From: Pseudomonadota bacterium
GTDB lineage: Bacteria; Pseudomonadota; Alphaproteobacteria; Geminicoccales; Geminicoccaceae
DNA length: 64,000 nt
Direction: 5' to 3'
Assembly (NCBI GenBank): GCA_030549795.1
Contig: JAUQQO010000018.1
Location: 1 to 64,000, forward strand
Shown: piece by piece, positions 29,417 to 39,363 of the stretch
How the letters are laid out: the number at the start of each line of letters is the position of its first letter
Numbering within the stretch: the first letter of the stretch is position 1
Translations under genes and position numbers: made by a program
Notes under the pieces: generated by a model
The model's database searches: none
What the model was told of the DNA's origin: nothing
Seen by the model: the letters and a program-made list of their open reading frames with translations, nothing else

Positions 29417-29431
29417 CGTTATAGGATAACG
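29417..29431. promoter_or_regulatory. Putative Zur operator between divergent znuA and znuC
   Basis: Perfect inverted repeat CGTTAT-AGG-ATAACG in the znuA/znuCB intergenic region; zur is encoded downstream. Confidence 0.75.
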
Positions 29432-29433
29432 CC

Positions 29434-30222
29434 ATGTTGGCGCAAGCCATCTCCCGCGCGCCGGTCGCAGCCGAGGCCCCACCTCGGGTTCTGGTCGAGC
29501 TCGCCAAAGTCTCGGTCGAGCGCGAGGGAAAGCCCATTCTCGAAGAGGTCGATCTGGTCGTTCGCGAAGGCGAGTTGGTAACGCTCATCGGTCCCAACGG
29601 CGCTGGCAAGACCACGCTCGTCAAAGTCGCTCTCGGTCTTGTACCGCCGACTTCTGGTAAGGTGGCGATACAGCCTGGCATTCGTATCGGCTATGCTCCC
29701 CAACACCTGCCGATCGAGCGAACAATTCCGATCGACGCGTTGGGGTTCCTCGCACTCGCCGGGAAGCGTCCGCGCGAAGACTTGCTCGGCGTGCTCGCCG
29801 AGGTCGGCCTTAAGGGCAGCGAGGATCGGCAACTCCAGGCGCTCTCGGGAGGTGAGCTGCGCCGTCTTCTCCTGGCCCGGGCGTTGTTGCGACGTCCCGA
29901 GCTCCTCGTGCTCGATGAACCCTTAAGCGGGGTCGATCTCAACGGGCAGTTCGAACTCTACGAACTGATCGCCGCGATCCGGTCGCGATACCGCTGCGCC
30001 GTGCTGCTCGTGAGCCATGATCTGCACATCGTGATGGCGGCCACCGACCGGGTCGTGTGCTTGGACCGATGCGTGCGCTGCACCGGCTCTCCCGAAGCCG
30101 TCGCCCGCGATCCGCGCTTTGCGGGGCTGTTCGGCGACCGCTTCGGTCGCCTTGTGGCGCTTTACGCGCATCGCCACCGCGTAGCGGAGAAGCCAGCGGC
30201 GCCGGTGAGGACCGAGCCGTGA
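29434..30222 (+). CDS. znuC: Zinc ABC transporter ATP-binding protein
   Basis: Walker A IGPNGAGKTTLVKVALGL, signature LSGGELRRLLLARALL, Walker B LLVLDEPLSGVD. Confidence 0.95.
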   Translation: MLAQAISRAPVAAEAPPRVLVELAKVSVEREGKPILEEVDLVVREGELVTLIGPNGAGKTTLVKVALGLVPPTSGKVAIQPGIRIGYAPQHLPIERTIPIDALGFLALAGKRPREDLLGVLAEVGLKGSEDRQLQALSGGELRRLLLARALLRRPELLVLDEPLSGVDLNGQFELYELIAAIRSRYRCAVLLVSHDLHIVMAATDRVVCLDRCVRCTGSPEAVARDPRFAGLFGDRFGRLVALYAHRHRVAEKPAAPVRTEP

Positions 30223-31016
30223 TCGAAGGCTTCCTTCTGCGCGCCTTTCTCGCCGGTCTCGGCGTTGCGTTGCTTGCCGGGCCGCTCGGCGCGTTCGTGG
30301 TGTGGCGACGGCTCGCCATCTTCGGCGAGGCGCTCGCCCATTCCGCCCTTTTGGGGGTGATCCTCGCTCTTCTCCTCGAGCTCGATCCGACCATCGGCCT
30401 TGTTGTGTTCGCCGGCTTGCTCGTCACTGTGCTTTGGGTGCTCGAAGAACAACGTCTGTTGCCCACCGATACGATCTTGAGCACGCTCGCGCACGGCGCC
30501 CTCGCCCTCGGTCTCGTTCTTTTGAGTCTCTTCGATTGGATTCGGCTCGACCTCATGGGCTATCTCTTTGGAGATATCCTTGCGGTGAGCACTCGTGATC
30601 TTTTCTTGCTTGCGGTATTGGTGGCGATTTCAGCTGTCGTGCTCTTCAAAAATTGGTGCGCGCTTGTGTCGATGACGATCGAGCCCGATCTCGCGCGCGT
30701 CGAAGGCGTACCGGTGCGCGCGCTGCGCTTGCTCTTGGACCTGTTGATCGCCGGTGCGATCGCTCTCGGCATGAAACTCGTGGGCCTTCTTCTTATCGTC
30801 TCGCTTCTGGTCGTACCTGCTGCAGCTGCCCGTCCTTGGACCAAGACGCCCGAACAAATGGCGCTTATGGCCTCCGCTTTGGCCGGCTTGGCGACGATCG
30901 TGGGCCTTTCGCTCTCGATCGCTGCCGACGTTCCTTCCGGTCCAGCGATCGTGGTGACGGCGGTTGCGCTCTTCGCCTTCTCCCACGGCGCCGAACGCGC
31001 GCGAAAGCGGCGCTGA
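30219..31016 (+). CDS. znuB: Zinc ABC transporter permease
   Basis: Multi-TM ABC-3 family: LAGPLGAFVVWRRLAIFGEALAHSALLGV...LFGDILAVSTRDL; overlaps znuC stop (GTGA). Confidence 0.94.
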   Translation: MIEGFLLRAFLAGLGVALLAGPLGAFVVWRRLAIFGEALAHSALLGVILALLLELDPTIGLVVFAGLLVTVLWVLEEQRLLPTDTILSTLAHGALALGLVLLSLFDWIRLDLMGYLFGDILAVSTRDLFLLAVLVAISAVVLFKNWCALVSMTIEPDLARVEGVPVRALRLLLDLLIAGAIALGMKLVGLLLIVSLLVVPAAAARPWTKTPEQMALMASALAGLATIVGLSLSIAADVPSGPAIVVTAVALFAFSHGAERARKRR

Positions 31017-31083
31017 GCCGAGCCTGGGCTGGCCGCCAGCAACGGTGCCTGCTAATTTGCCTGCACGAAGTTGGAGCCGGCTT

Positions 31084-31593
31084 TTGACGCGCGAGCTCGA
31101 AGACCCGTTTCCGGCTGCCGACCACGACCACGCGCAATGCGTCGCTGACGCCCTTGATCGTGCAGCCGCCGTATGCGCCGCCCGAGGCGTCAAGCTCACC
31201 CGCCTAAGGCGCCGAGTGCTCGAGATCGTGCTCGACCAGCATGCGCCCATAGGCGCTTATGCGATCCTCGAGCGCCTCGCGCGCGAGCGCGGCCGCGTCG
31301 CACCTCCCACCGTTTACCGCGCGCTCGATTTCCTCGTCGCCCAGGGGCTCGTGCATCGGCTCGATACCAAGAACGCCTTCGTCGCCTGCGCCCGCGCCGA
31401 CGGACCGCATCCCGCCTGTTTTCTCATCTGCCGCGAATGCGGTGCGGTCGCCGAGGTCGCCGATCCCGAACTCGATGCCGCGATCGCCGCGGTCTCGAGG
31501 CGTACCGGTTTTGCGGTCGCACGGCGCATCGTCGAGCTCGAAGGCACTTGCGCCCGTTGCGCAGCCGCCCATGCGGCGCAGGAGGCGGCGTGA
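31084..31593 (+). CDS. zur: Fur-family transcriptional repressor, Zur
   Basis: LTRLRRRVLEIVLDQHAPIGAYAILERLARERGRVAPPTVYRALDFLVAQGLVHRLDTKNAFVAC...HPACFLICRECGAVAEV...CARC; adjacent to znuCB. TTG start assumed. Confidence 0.92.
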   Translation: MTRELEDPFPAADHDHAQCVADALDRAAAVCAARGVKLTRLRRRVLEIVLDQHAPIGAYAILERLARERGRVAPPTVYRALDFLVAQGLVHRLDTKNAFVACARADGPHPACFLICRECGAVAEVADPELDAAIAAVSRRTGFAVARRIVELEGTCARCAAAHAAQEAA

Positions 31594-31719
31594 GCCCGAA
31601 GGCCGCGCCGGATGGTTGCGGTACCGCGCGATCACGGCAAGCGGCCGGCTCGGCCTTTTCGCCCACAGCCATCGAGCCCGCAACCCGCGTGCGGTCCCAC
31701 TACGGCTAGGCTCGCTTCC

Positions 31720-32292
31720 ATGACCGCGCGGCGGATCGTCGTCGGCATCAGCGGAGCCTCGGGAGTGGTGTTGGGCGTCCGCCTGCTCGAGCTTCTACGC
31801 GAGCTCGACGTCGAAACCCATCTCGTGATGACCCGCGCGGCCATGCTCACGATCGCCCATGAGCTCGATCGCTCGCTTGAGAGCGTGAAGGCGATGGCCT
31901 CGGTGGTCTATCCGATCAACGACGTCGGGGCGGCGATCGCCTCGGGCTCGTTCAAGACCGAGGGGATGATCGTCGCTCCCTGTTCGATGCGGACCTTGGC
32001 GGCGATCGCCAGCGGAGTGACAGACACGCTTTTAAGCCGCGCTGCCGATGTCGTCCTCAAGGAACGGCGCCGGCTCGTGTTGTTGCCGCGCGAGACGCCG
32101 CTGCATCTCGGGCACCTGCGCAACATGGTCGCGGTCACCGAGATGGGGGCGATCGTCATGCCGCCGGTGCCCGCCTTTTATGCCGGCGTCGCCTCGCTCG
32201 AAGCGATGATCGACCAAATCCTCGGCCGCGCGCTCGATCTCTTCGGTCTTGAGTGTCCGCGCGTGGTGCGCTGGCGCGGCGGGCGGCCGTAG
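31720..32292 (+). CDS. ubiX: Flavin prenyltransferase UbiX
   Basis: RRIVVGISGASGVVLGVRLLELL...SGSFKTEGMIVAPCSMRTLAAIASGVTDTLLSRAADVVLKERRRLVLLPRETPLHLGHLRNM. Confidence 0.96.
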   Translation: MTARRIVVGISGASGVVLGVRLLELLRELDVETHLVMTRAAMLTIAHELDRSLESVKAMASVVYPINDVGAAIASGSFKTEGMIVAPCSMRTLAAIASGVTDTLLSRAADVVLKERRRLVLLPRETPLHLGHLRNMVAVTEMGAIVMPPVPAFYAGVASLEAMIDQILGRALDLFGLECPRVVRWRGGRP

Positions 32293-32406
32293 CAGGGAAG
32301 CGACTTTCCTCGCTCGCTCGAATGCCCTGGGATTGACGAAGGACGCGCCCGCGCAGCAATGCGAGGACGCCTCGGTCGCGACGTTCCCCACTTTGGAGAG
32401 AAGTGC

Positions 32407-34014
32407 ATGCCTCGGGCCCGCTCGACCCGTCGTCGTCTGTTGGCGTCCGGTCTTCGGCTCGCTGCGGCCTTGAGCCTCGCACCGGCCTTCGCGCGCGCTC
32501 AAGATCCGGCGTTGCGCTTGGGGGCGCCGAAACCGTTCTCCTTCGATTGGCTGATCGAGCATGCCCGCTCCCGCGCCGAGCGCGAGTATGTCCCGCCGCC
32601 GCGCCCGGCACCCGAGATCGTCCATGCCATCGACTACGACGCCCACGGCAAGCTCAGGACCCGACCCGAATATGCGCTTTGGGGCCGCTCGGGTGGTGTC
32701 TACCCGATCGCCTATGTGCACATGGGGCGGTTCTTTCCCAAGACCGTGCGCCTGCACGTGATCGAGGGAACACAAGCGCGCGAGATCCTTTACGACCGCC
32801 GCTACTTCACGGTTCCCGACGACCACGTCGCCGCCAAGCTACCACCCGATGCCTCGGCCTTTGCCGGCTTTTGGATCCACGAGAGCCGCCGGGCCGGCAG
32901 CTGGTGGAAGCGCGAGCCCTGGGTCACCTTCGCCGGCGCGTCCTATTTCCGCGCGGTGGGCGAACTCGGCCAGGTGGGGCTATCGGCGCGCGGCATCGCC
33001 GTCAACGTCGCCCATCCCCAAGGTCTTCCCGAAGAATTCCCGGACTTCACCCATTTCTGGTTCGAGCCCTGTGCGCGCGAGGGCGATCCCCAGATCGTCT
33101 ACGCGCTTTTGGACGGTCCGAGCATCGTCGGTGCCTATCGCTTCGCCATGCAACGCACCCGCGCGGTGATCATGGACATCGACTGTCACCTGTTCTTGCG
33201 CCGCGATATCGATCGTCTTGGGATCGCACCGCTCACGAGTATGTTCTGGTTTGCGGAGTATCCGGCACGCGATCGCTTCGACTGGCGGCCGGAAGTGCAC
33301 GATTCCGACACGCTCGTGATCTGGAACGGTGCCGGCGAACGTCTGGTGCGTCCGCTCAACAACCCCCCGCGCACCATCGCCTCGAGTTTTCTCGATGAGA
33401 ACCCCAAGGGCTACGGGCTCGCCCAACGCGACCGCAACTACGACCACTATCTCGATGGGGTGAGCTATCACTTGCGTCCCACCGCCTGGGTCGAACCGAA
33501 AGGGGCGTGGGGCAAGGGAGTGGTCCAGCTGATCGAAATCCCCACCGACGACGAGATCCACGACAACATCGTCGCCTATTGGCTATCCGAGCGTCCAGCG
33601 CGCGCGGGCGATGCGCTTTCCTATTCCTACAGGCTCCATTGGGTCGAATTCGATCCGTTCTTCCCCATCGCCGATTTCGCACGCGTGGTCGCCACGCGGT
33701 TAAGCCGCGGCGGCATCCCCGGGCAGCCGCGCCCGCCGGGAGTGGTCAAGTTCTGGATCGAGTTCGACGGTGGCGTTCTGGGCACCATCCCCTGGGGCGT
33801 GCGGCCGGAGGTGGTCGTGTGGGCCTCGCGTGGTGAAGTCTCGATGCGCCGTTCCGAGCCGGTCTGGTTCACGCCTCGGTGGTTCGGCACCTTCGATCTC
33901 ACGATCGAGGGCCGCGACCCGATCGAGCTGCGCGCCTATCTCGCCCTCGACGGCAAGCCGATCAGCGAGACCTGGCTGTTCCAGCTCCACCCGGAGCTCT
34001 TGCCGCCCCTTTAG
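32407..34014 (+). CDS. Glucan biosynthesis protein, OpgD/MdoG family
   Basis: Twin-arginine leader STRRRLLASG; FSFDWLIEHARSRAEREYVPPP...RTRPEYALWG...GASYFRAVGELGQVGLSARGIAVN...PEEFPDFTHFWFE. Confidence 0.93.
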   Translation: MPRARSTRRRLLASGLRLAAALSLAPAFARAQDPALRLGAPKPFSFDWLIEHARSRAEREYVPPPRPAPEIVHAIDYDAHGKLRTRPEYALWGRSGGVYPIAYVHMGRFFPKTVRLHVIEGTQAREILYDRRYFTVPDDHVAAKLPPDASAFAGFWIHESRRAGSWWKREPWVTFAGASYFRAVGELGQVGLSARGIAVNVAHPQGLPEEFPDFTHFWFEPCAREGDPQIVYALLDGPSIVGAYRFAMQRTRAVIMDIDCHLFLRRDIDRLGIAPLTSMFWFAEYPARDRFDWRPEVHDSDTLVIWNGAGERLVRPLNNPPRTIASSFLDENPKGYGLAQRDRNYDHYLDGVSYHLRPTAWVEPKGAWGKGVVQLIEIPTDDEIHDNIVAYWLSERPARAGDALSYSYRLHWVEFDPFFPIADFARVVATRLSRGGIPGQPRPPGVVKFWIEFDGGVLGTIPWGVRPEVVVWASRGEVSMRRSEPVWFTPRWFGTFDLTIEGRDPIELRAYLALDGKPISETWLFQLHPELLPPL

Positions 34015-34031
34015 ACGGCAGAGGCGGCGTT

Positions 34032-35657
34032 TCACTTCTTGAGGATCGAGCCCAAGATCCCGCGCACGATCGCAGTGCCGAGCTGACGGCCGATCTGGCT
34101 TGAGACCGAGCGCGCGAGCGTCTTCGCAGCCGCTTCACCGAGACGCTGGCGCCGTCCGCTGCCCCCAGTGAGCACGTCGCGCAGGATCCCGCCCATTCCT
34201 TGCGACGGCGAAGGCTGGGTGAGGATCCGCCGTCCAGCCGGTTTTGGCTGCTCCGCTCGGGTGCGCGGAAGTCGCGCCGCTCCACCGGCTGGAGCGGTCC
34301 CCCACGGACTTCCGGTCCTAACCGGCGCCGACCCTGTCTCCCAGGGTGTGTGCGGTGCTGTGTGGGCAAGGGGTGTGGTGGCGCGGCCTTGGAGGATCTC
34401 GTAAGCCGATTCGCGGTCTATCGGTTCTTCATATTTGCCGGCGAGCGGGCTCATGGCGATGATCTCGGCGCGCTCTTCCGCGGTGAGCGGGCCGATGCGC
34501 GAGCGCGGCGGGCAGATCTGAACCCGCTGAACGACGCTCGGCACGCCGCCGGGCTCTAAGACCGACACGAGCGCCTCCCCGACCCCGAGCTGGGTAATCA
34601 CCTCAGCAGTTCGAAACTTCGGATTGGGCCGGAAGGTTTCCGCTGCTGCCTTAACCGCCTTCTGTTCGATCGGCGTGAAGGCACGCAGCGCGTGCTGGAT
34701 GCGGTTGCCGAGTTGCCCGAGGACAGTGGGCGGGATGTCGAGCGGATTCTGGGTCACGAAGAAGATGCCGACACCCTTGGAGCGGATCAGGCGCACCACT
34801 TGTTCGATCTTCTCGATCAGAGCCTTGGGCGCGTCGCGGAACAGAAGATGCGCCTCGTCGAAGAAGAAGACGAGCTTGGGCTTCTCCTGATCCCCGACTT
34901 CGGGCAATTCCTCGAACAGTTCGGCGAGCAACCAGAGAAGGAAAGTAGCGTACAGCCTCGGGCTGTGGATGAGCTCATCAGCGACGAGGACATTGACGGC
35001 ACCGCGGCCATCCGGTGTCGTGAGCAGAAAGTCATCGAGTTCGAGAGCAGGCTCGCCGAAGAACCGATCGCCGCCCTGCTGCTCGAGCATCAACAAGCGC
35101 CGTTGAATGGTCCCAATGGTCGCTTTCGACACGTTGCCATAGGTCGTGGTAACGAGCTCGGCCTGCTCGGCAAGGAACTGCAGAATGGCAGTCAAGTCTT
35201 TAAAATCGAGCAAAAGCAGGCCTTCATCGTCGGCCAGCTTGAAGGCGATGTTGAGAACACCTTCTTGCGTCTCGTTGAGCTCGAGCAAGCGGGCGAGGAG
35301 GAGCGGGCCCATCTCGGCGACCGTGGTGCGGACGGGATGACCCTTGGTGCCGAGGACATCCCAGAAAATGACCGGAGAGGCCTCGTAGGCGAAGTCGTCA
35401 ATGCCGCAAGCGCGGGCGCGGTTCTCGATCTTGGGATTGGGCGTGCCCGGAGCGGCGATTCCGGAGAGATCGCCTTTGATGTCGGCGCAGAACACCGGCA
35501 CGCCGGCGCGCGACAGTCCCTCTGCCAAGACTTGAAGGGTGATCGTCTTGCCGGTTCCCGTCGCTCCCGCGATGAGACCATGCCGGTTGGCAAGAGCGAG
35601 ATGCAGCCGCACCGGCGTCTCACCCTTGCCGATGAGGATCGTTTTGCTATCCGTCAT
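34032..35657 (-). CDS. DUF853/HerA-like P-loop ATPase (YjgR family)
   Basis: MTDSKTILIGKGETPVRLHLALANRHGLIAGATGTGKTITLQVLAEGLSRAGVPVFCADIKGDLSGIAAPG...FFFDEAHLLF. Confidence 0.93.
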   Translation of the reverse strand: MTDSKTILIGKGETPVRLHLALANRHGLIAGATGTGKTITLQVLAEGLSRAGVPVFCADIKGDLSGIAAPGTPNPKIENRARACGIDDFAYEASPVIFWDVLGTKGHPVRTTVAEMGPLLLARLLELNETQEGVLNIAFKLADDEGLLLLDFKDLTAILQFLAEQAELVTTTYGNVSKATIGTIQRRLLMLEQQGGDRFFGEPALELDDFLLTTPDGRGAVNVLVADELIHSPRLYATFLLWLLAELFEELPEVGDQEKPKLVFFFDEAHLLFRDAPKALIEKIEQVVRLIRSKGVGIFFVTQNPLDIPPTVLGQLGNRIQHALRAFTPIEQKAVKAAAETFRPNPKFRTAEVITQLGVGEALVSVLEPGGVPSVVQRVQICPPRSRIGPLTAEERAEIIAMSPLAGKYEEPIDRESAYEILQGRATTPLAHTAPHTPWETGSAPVRTGSPWGTAPAGGAARLPRTRAEQPKPAGRRILTQPSPSQGMGGILRDVLTGGSGRRQRLGEAAAKTLARSVSSQIGRQLGTAIVRGILGSILKK

Positions 35658-35706
35658 AGGACCGTTCCTTCCCTGCGCCCGAGCCGATATAGATCGCAAC
35701 CGGGCG

Positions 35707-36597
35707 ATGTGCGAAAGGATCCTGGCGATGACGGGTTCGGATCCCGTCCGGGAGCACCGGATCCGGCTCGCCGACGGGCGCCGCTTGGTGTGCGCCGAAT
35801 ACGGGCGGCCCGAGGATCCGCCGACGCTCTATCTGCATGGCTTTCTCGGCAGTCGTCTTGAGCCTCGGATCGCCGGCAACCTGCCGCTGCGCATCCTGGC
35901 TCCCGATCGTCCCGGCTATGGCGCGTCCGATCCGATGCCGGTGCACAGCCTCGCCCGCTTCGGCGAGGACATGGGCGTCCTCCTCGACGCCCTGGGGATC
36001 GCGGAGGTGGCCGTGGTCGGTGTGTCGGCGGGCGGGCCCTATGCCCTTGCCGCCGCCGCGGTGCTTTCAAACCGCGTACGCTGCCTTACGCTCGTGGCTG
36101 CGGTGGCCAACAAGAAGACCCTCAAACGGGGCGGTGGCGCTGCCCGACTCCTACCCCTCGCCCGCCGTCACGGCCGTTTGGCATTGGGGCTTGCGCCCCT
36201 GATCCTGCGCAACTTGCGGCGCCACGGGTTGGATGTTTGGGTGGTTCGCCTGATGCTCGCTCGAGAGCGGGCCTATTTCCGGCCGGAGATCGACACGCAC
36301 AGACTCGAGGAGCTCATTCTTATGTCCTTGCGGGAAGGCACCCGGCGGGGGATCGCGGGAGCCGCAGCCGATCTCGAGAACCTCACCCGCAAGTGGGATG
36401 TGCACCCGCACCAGGTGCGCTGCCCTGCGCTCGTCTTACACGGCGATCGCGATCGGGTGGTGCCGGTTGCGCATGCGCTCTGGTACGCGCAGCGCCTGCA
36501 CGACGCCCGTCTCGAGATCGTCCGCGACGCCGGGCACATCTCGCTCGCCGTCAACGAAGCCATCCGCATCGCGGAGTTTATCGTGCGCGGTGCTTGA
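35707..36597 (+). CDS. Alpha/beta hydrolase
   Basis: PTLYLHGFLGSRLEPRIA...RILAPDRPGYGASDPMP...VVGVSAGGPYALAAAAVL...DRDRVVPV...DAGHISL. Confidence 0.9.
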   Translation: MCERILAMTGSDPVREHRIRLADGRRLVCAEYGRPEDPPTLYLHGFLGSRLEPRIAGNLPLRILAPDRPGYGASDPMPVHSLARFGEDMGVLLDALGIAEVAVVGVSAGGPYALAAAAVLSNRVRCLTLVAAVANKKTLKRGGGAARLLPLARRHGRLALGLAPLILRNLRRHGLDVWVVRLMLARERAYFRPEIDTHRLEELILMSLREGTRRGIAGAAADLENLTRKWDVHPHQVRCPALVLHGDRDRVVPVAHALWYAQRLHDARLEIVRDAGHISLAVNEAIRIAEFIVRGA

Positions 36598-36656
36598 CGT
36601 CGCGCGAAGCGAATGGGTTTGTCGACGCCTGGTCGCAGGGCGAGACAGGAGGAACC

Positions 36657-37595
36657 ATGCCCGAACTCGATCCGGCGATGGCCGAAATTTTGGCCATGCT
36701 GCAGCGGCGCGCGCTTCCGCCCTACGAGACCATGACGCCGGCGCTCGCGCGCGCCGAATGCGAGGTGCGCAACGCGTTCTGGAATGCCGATGCGCCGCAG
36801 TTGCCGGAGATCGAGGATGTGACCATCGAAGGGCCGCGCGGTCCGCTCCTGTTGCGGCTGTATGTGCCCGAAGGTGCTCCCACGCCCTCTGGCGCCATCG
36901 TCTATGTTCACGGCGGCGGTTGGGTCCTCGGTTCTCTCGACACCCACGACCATGTCTGCAGGAGGCTCGCGCGCGCAGCACGGGTGCGGGTGGTAAGCGT
37001 ATCTTATGGGCTCGCTCCCGAACATCCCTTTCCGCAAGGCCTGTCCGATGTCGTCCACACCCTGCGCTGGCTCTTCGAGCACGGTGCGAGCGAGGACATC
37101 GACACGAACGCGATTGCCTTGGCCGGCGATTCGGCCGGCGCCAATCTCGCCCTTGCGGCTTGTCTGCGCCTGCGCGATCTCGGTGAGCCGCTGCCGCGCG
37201 CAGCCGCGCTCATCTACGGATGTTATGCGCCAGATCTTGAGAGCCCGTCGCATCTCGCCTTCGGAGACGGGCGTTATTTCTTGTCCACCGCCACCATGCG
37301 GTGGTTCTGGGATCACTATGTCCCTGATCCTGCCGAGCGCGACGATCCACTCGTTTCCCCGCTCTTTGGGGACTTGCGCGGCCTGCCGCCTCTTTATGTG
37401 AGCGCTGCCGAGTTCGACCCGCTTCGGGACGATTCTGAACGCCTCGCGCGGCGGTTGCTCGAGGCCCGGGTCGATTTCGATTGGCGCTTATGGCGCGGCG
37501 TGACCCACGGCTGTTTCCAGATGAGCCGGATGCTGCCGCGCGCCGATCGCTTCATCGCCGAGGTGGCGGCTTTTCTCGTCCGCAACCTCAGCTGA
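36657..37595 (+). CDS. HSL-family alpha/beta hydrolase (acetyl esterase-like)
   Basis: IVYVHGGGWVLGSLDTHDHVCRRLARAARVRVVSVSYGLAPEHPFPQGL...LAGDSAGANLALAACL. Confidence 0.93.
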   Translation: MPELDPAMAEILAMLQRRALPPYETMTPALARAECEVRNAFWNADAPQLPEIEDVTIEGPRGPLLLRLYVPEGAPTPSGAIVYVHGGGWVLGSLDTHDHVCRRLARAARVRVVSVSYGLAPEHPFPQGLSDVVHTLRWLFEHGASEDIDTNAIALAGDSAGANLALAACLRLRDLGEPLPRAAALIYGCYAPDLESPSHLAFGDGRYFLSTATMRWFWDHYVPDPAERDDPLVSPLFGDLRGLPPLYVSAAEFDPLRDDSERLARRLLEARVDFDWRLWRGVTHGCFQMSRMLPRADRFIAEVAAFLVRNLS

Positions 37596-37602
37596 GACGC
37601 GA

Positions 37603-37887
37603 TCAACAGCCCTGTGGCTCGCGTGCCGGGGCGCATTCCCGAAACACGAAGGGTTCGAGCGCGTTTGTGCGTGAAGCGTCAAAGACGCGCCCGTCCTCGC
37701 AGTGAACCTTGGCGAACACGATCTGCCGACCGTCCACCGTCCGTTCCACGACCTGGCTCAGATAGGCCACGGTGCAGCCGTGCGCCGCGCGGATCTCGGC
37801 GATGAGGTCCTCCTGCCATGCCGCGCGCGCTGGCGCGCTGAGGAAAAGGAGGATCAGCGCGACCGAGGCGAGCAGGCGTCGTGTCAT
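37603..37887 (-). CDS. Small secreted protein of unknown function
   Basis: Signal peptide MTRRLLASVALILLFLSAPARA then AWQEDLIAEIRAAHGCTVAYLSQVVERTVDGRQIVFAKVHCEDGRVFDASR...REC. Confidence 0.7.
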   Translation of the reverse strand: MTRRLLASVALILLFLSAPARAAWQEDLIAEIRAAHGCTVAYLSQVVERTVDGRQIVFAKVHCEDGRVFDASRTNALEPFVFRECAPAREPQGC

Positions 37888-38160
37888 GGCGATCGCCTTC
37901 CTTTACCTGGGGTTCGAGGATCCTCGGCCGCATCCGCGGCCAAAGGTCACCGCCGCGATGCTGCCGAAGTGGATCGTACCGCGCTCTCCATAAGACCACG
38001 GCGCGGCGGCTCTGTCCAACCACCGTGGTCGCTCGGCGCAACGCGTGCGGTCGCCTTCGGGGGCCGAACGGCCGGTTGATGGCCGAGCGTCGCACGGCGC
38101 GGCGGTTGGCAGTGCCGCCGGGCTGGGCTAGCTCGTCGAACGTCAACGACGAGGTCTGCG

Positions 38161-39033
38161 ATGCCGACCACCGTCCGCCCACGCCGTAGCGCTCTTTACG
38201 TACCTGGCTCGAACAAGCGCGCGCTCGAGAAGGCGAAGGAGCTCGCAGCCGATGTGCTCCTCCTCGACCTCGAAGACGCGGTAGCGCCCGAGGCCAAAGA
38301 GAGCGCCCGCGCCAATGTCCTTGCTATTTTGGGGGAAAAGGCAGCCTTCGGCGAGCGCGAATTGGTCGTGCGCGCAAACGGCCTCGACACCCCCTGGGGC
38401 CATGCCGATCTGTGCGCACTCGCCACCGCAGGCGCCGATGCCCTTCTGTTGCCCAAGATCGAGAGCCGCGATGCAGTCGACCGGGTGCTTGCCGTGCTCG
38501 CCTCGGCCGGTGCACCTAAGAGCCTTCCGCTTTGGTGCATGATCGAGACGCCGCGCGGGGTGCTGCGCGCAGCCGAGATCGCCGACCACCCCCGCGTGGC
38601 CTGTCTCGTCGTGGGCACCTCCGATCTCGCCAAGGATCTGCACGCGCAGCACACCCGGGATCGGATCCCGCTTTTGACCGCGCTCGAGCTCTGCGTGCTC
38701 GCGGCTCGCGCTGCCGGCATCGCGGTGCTCGACGGCGTCCATCTCGACCTCGCCGATGAGGAGGGGTTCTTGGCTGCGTGCCGTCAGGGCCGCGCGCTCG
38801 GCTTCGATGGCAAGACGCTCATCCACCCCAAGCAGATCGCGCCTGCGAACGCCGCTTTCGGCCCGAGCGAGGCCGAAATCGCGCAGGCCCGGCGCATCGT
38901 CGAAGCCTTCGAAGCGGCCCGCGCATCGGGGGCAGGCGTAGCGGTGGTGGACGGTCGACTGGTCGAACACTTACACGTTCAAGAAGCGCGCCGCCTGCTT
39001 GAGCTCGCCGACGCGATCGCCCGCCGCGGTTGA
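38161..39033 (+). CDS. HpcH/HpaI aldolase/citrate lyase family protein (malyl-CoA lyase/thioesterase-like)
   Basis: RRSALYVPGSNKRALEKAKELAADVLLLDLEDAVAPEAKESAR...MIETPRGVLRAAEIA...GTSDLAKDL...GFDGKTLIHPKQI; followed by mesaconyl-CoA hydratase-like gene. Confidence 0.92.
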   Translation: MPTTVRPRRSALYVPGSNKRALEKAKELAADVLLLDLEDAVAPEAKESARANVLAILGEKAAFGERELVVRANGLDTPWGHADLCALATAGADALLLPKIESRDAVDRVLAVLASAGAPKSLPLWCMIETPRGVLRAAEIADHPRVACLVVGTSDLAKDLHAQHTRDRIPLLTALELCVLAARAAGIAVLDGVHLDLADEEGFLAACRQGRALGFDGKTLIHPKQIAPANAAFGPSEAEIAQARRIVEAFEAARASGAGVAVVDGRLVEHLHVQEARRLLELADAIARRG

Positions 39034-39363
39034 GGAAAAGCTCGGCTCTGCCCGACGATCGAGCCCGTGGCTGCAAGGGCCGAAACGCGCGGGTGCGATG
39101 CGCGGGTCATGCGAGCGCGCGCGTCGGGGCGAGCGCGAAAACCGCCCCGATCGGCTGCGATCTTGAGGGAAGGTAAGGCAGCGGGCCTGGCCAGCTTTGG
39201 GTGCACCCGCGCGGTCTTGCGAGCTCAAGACTTGCTTGGCCAAGGAACGATCCGCACGCGGTGTTCCGGTCATCGAGCTTTCCAGCCGTGCTCGAGGCGG
39301 CTCGGTCCTTCAAGCACGGCAGTCGAATTGAGGACGTTCACGCGCTCATCGCGGAGCACGGTC

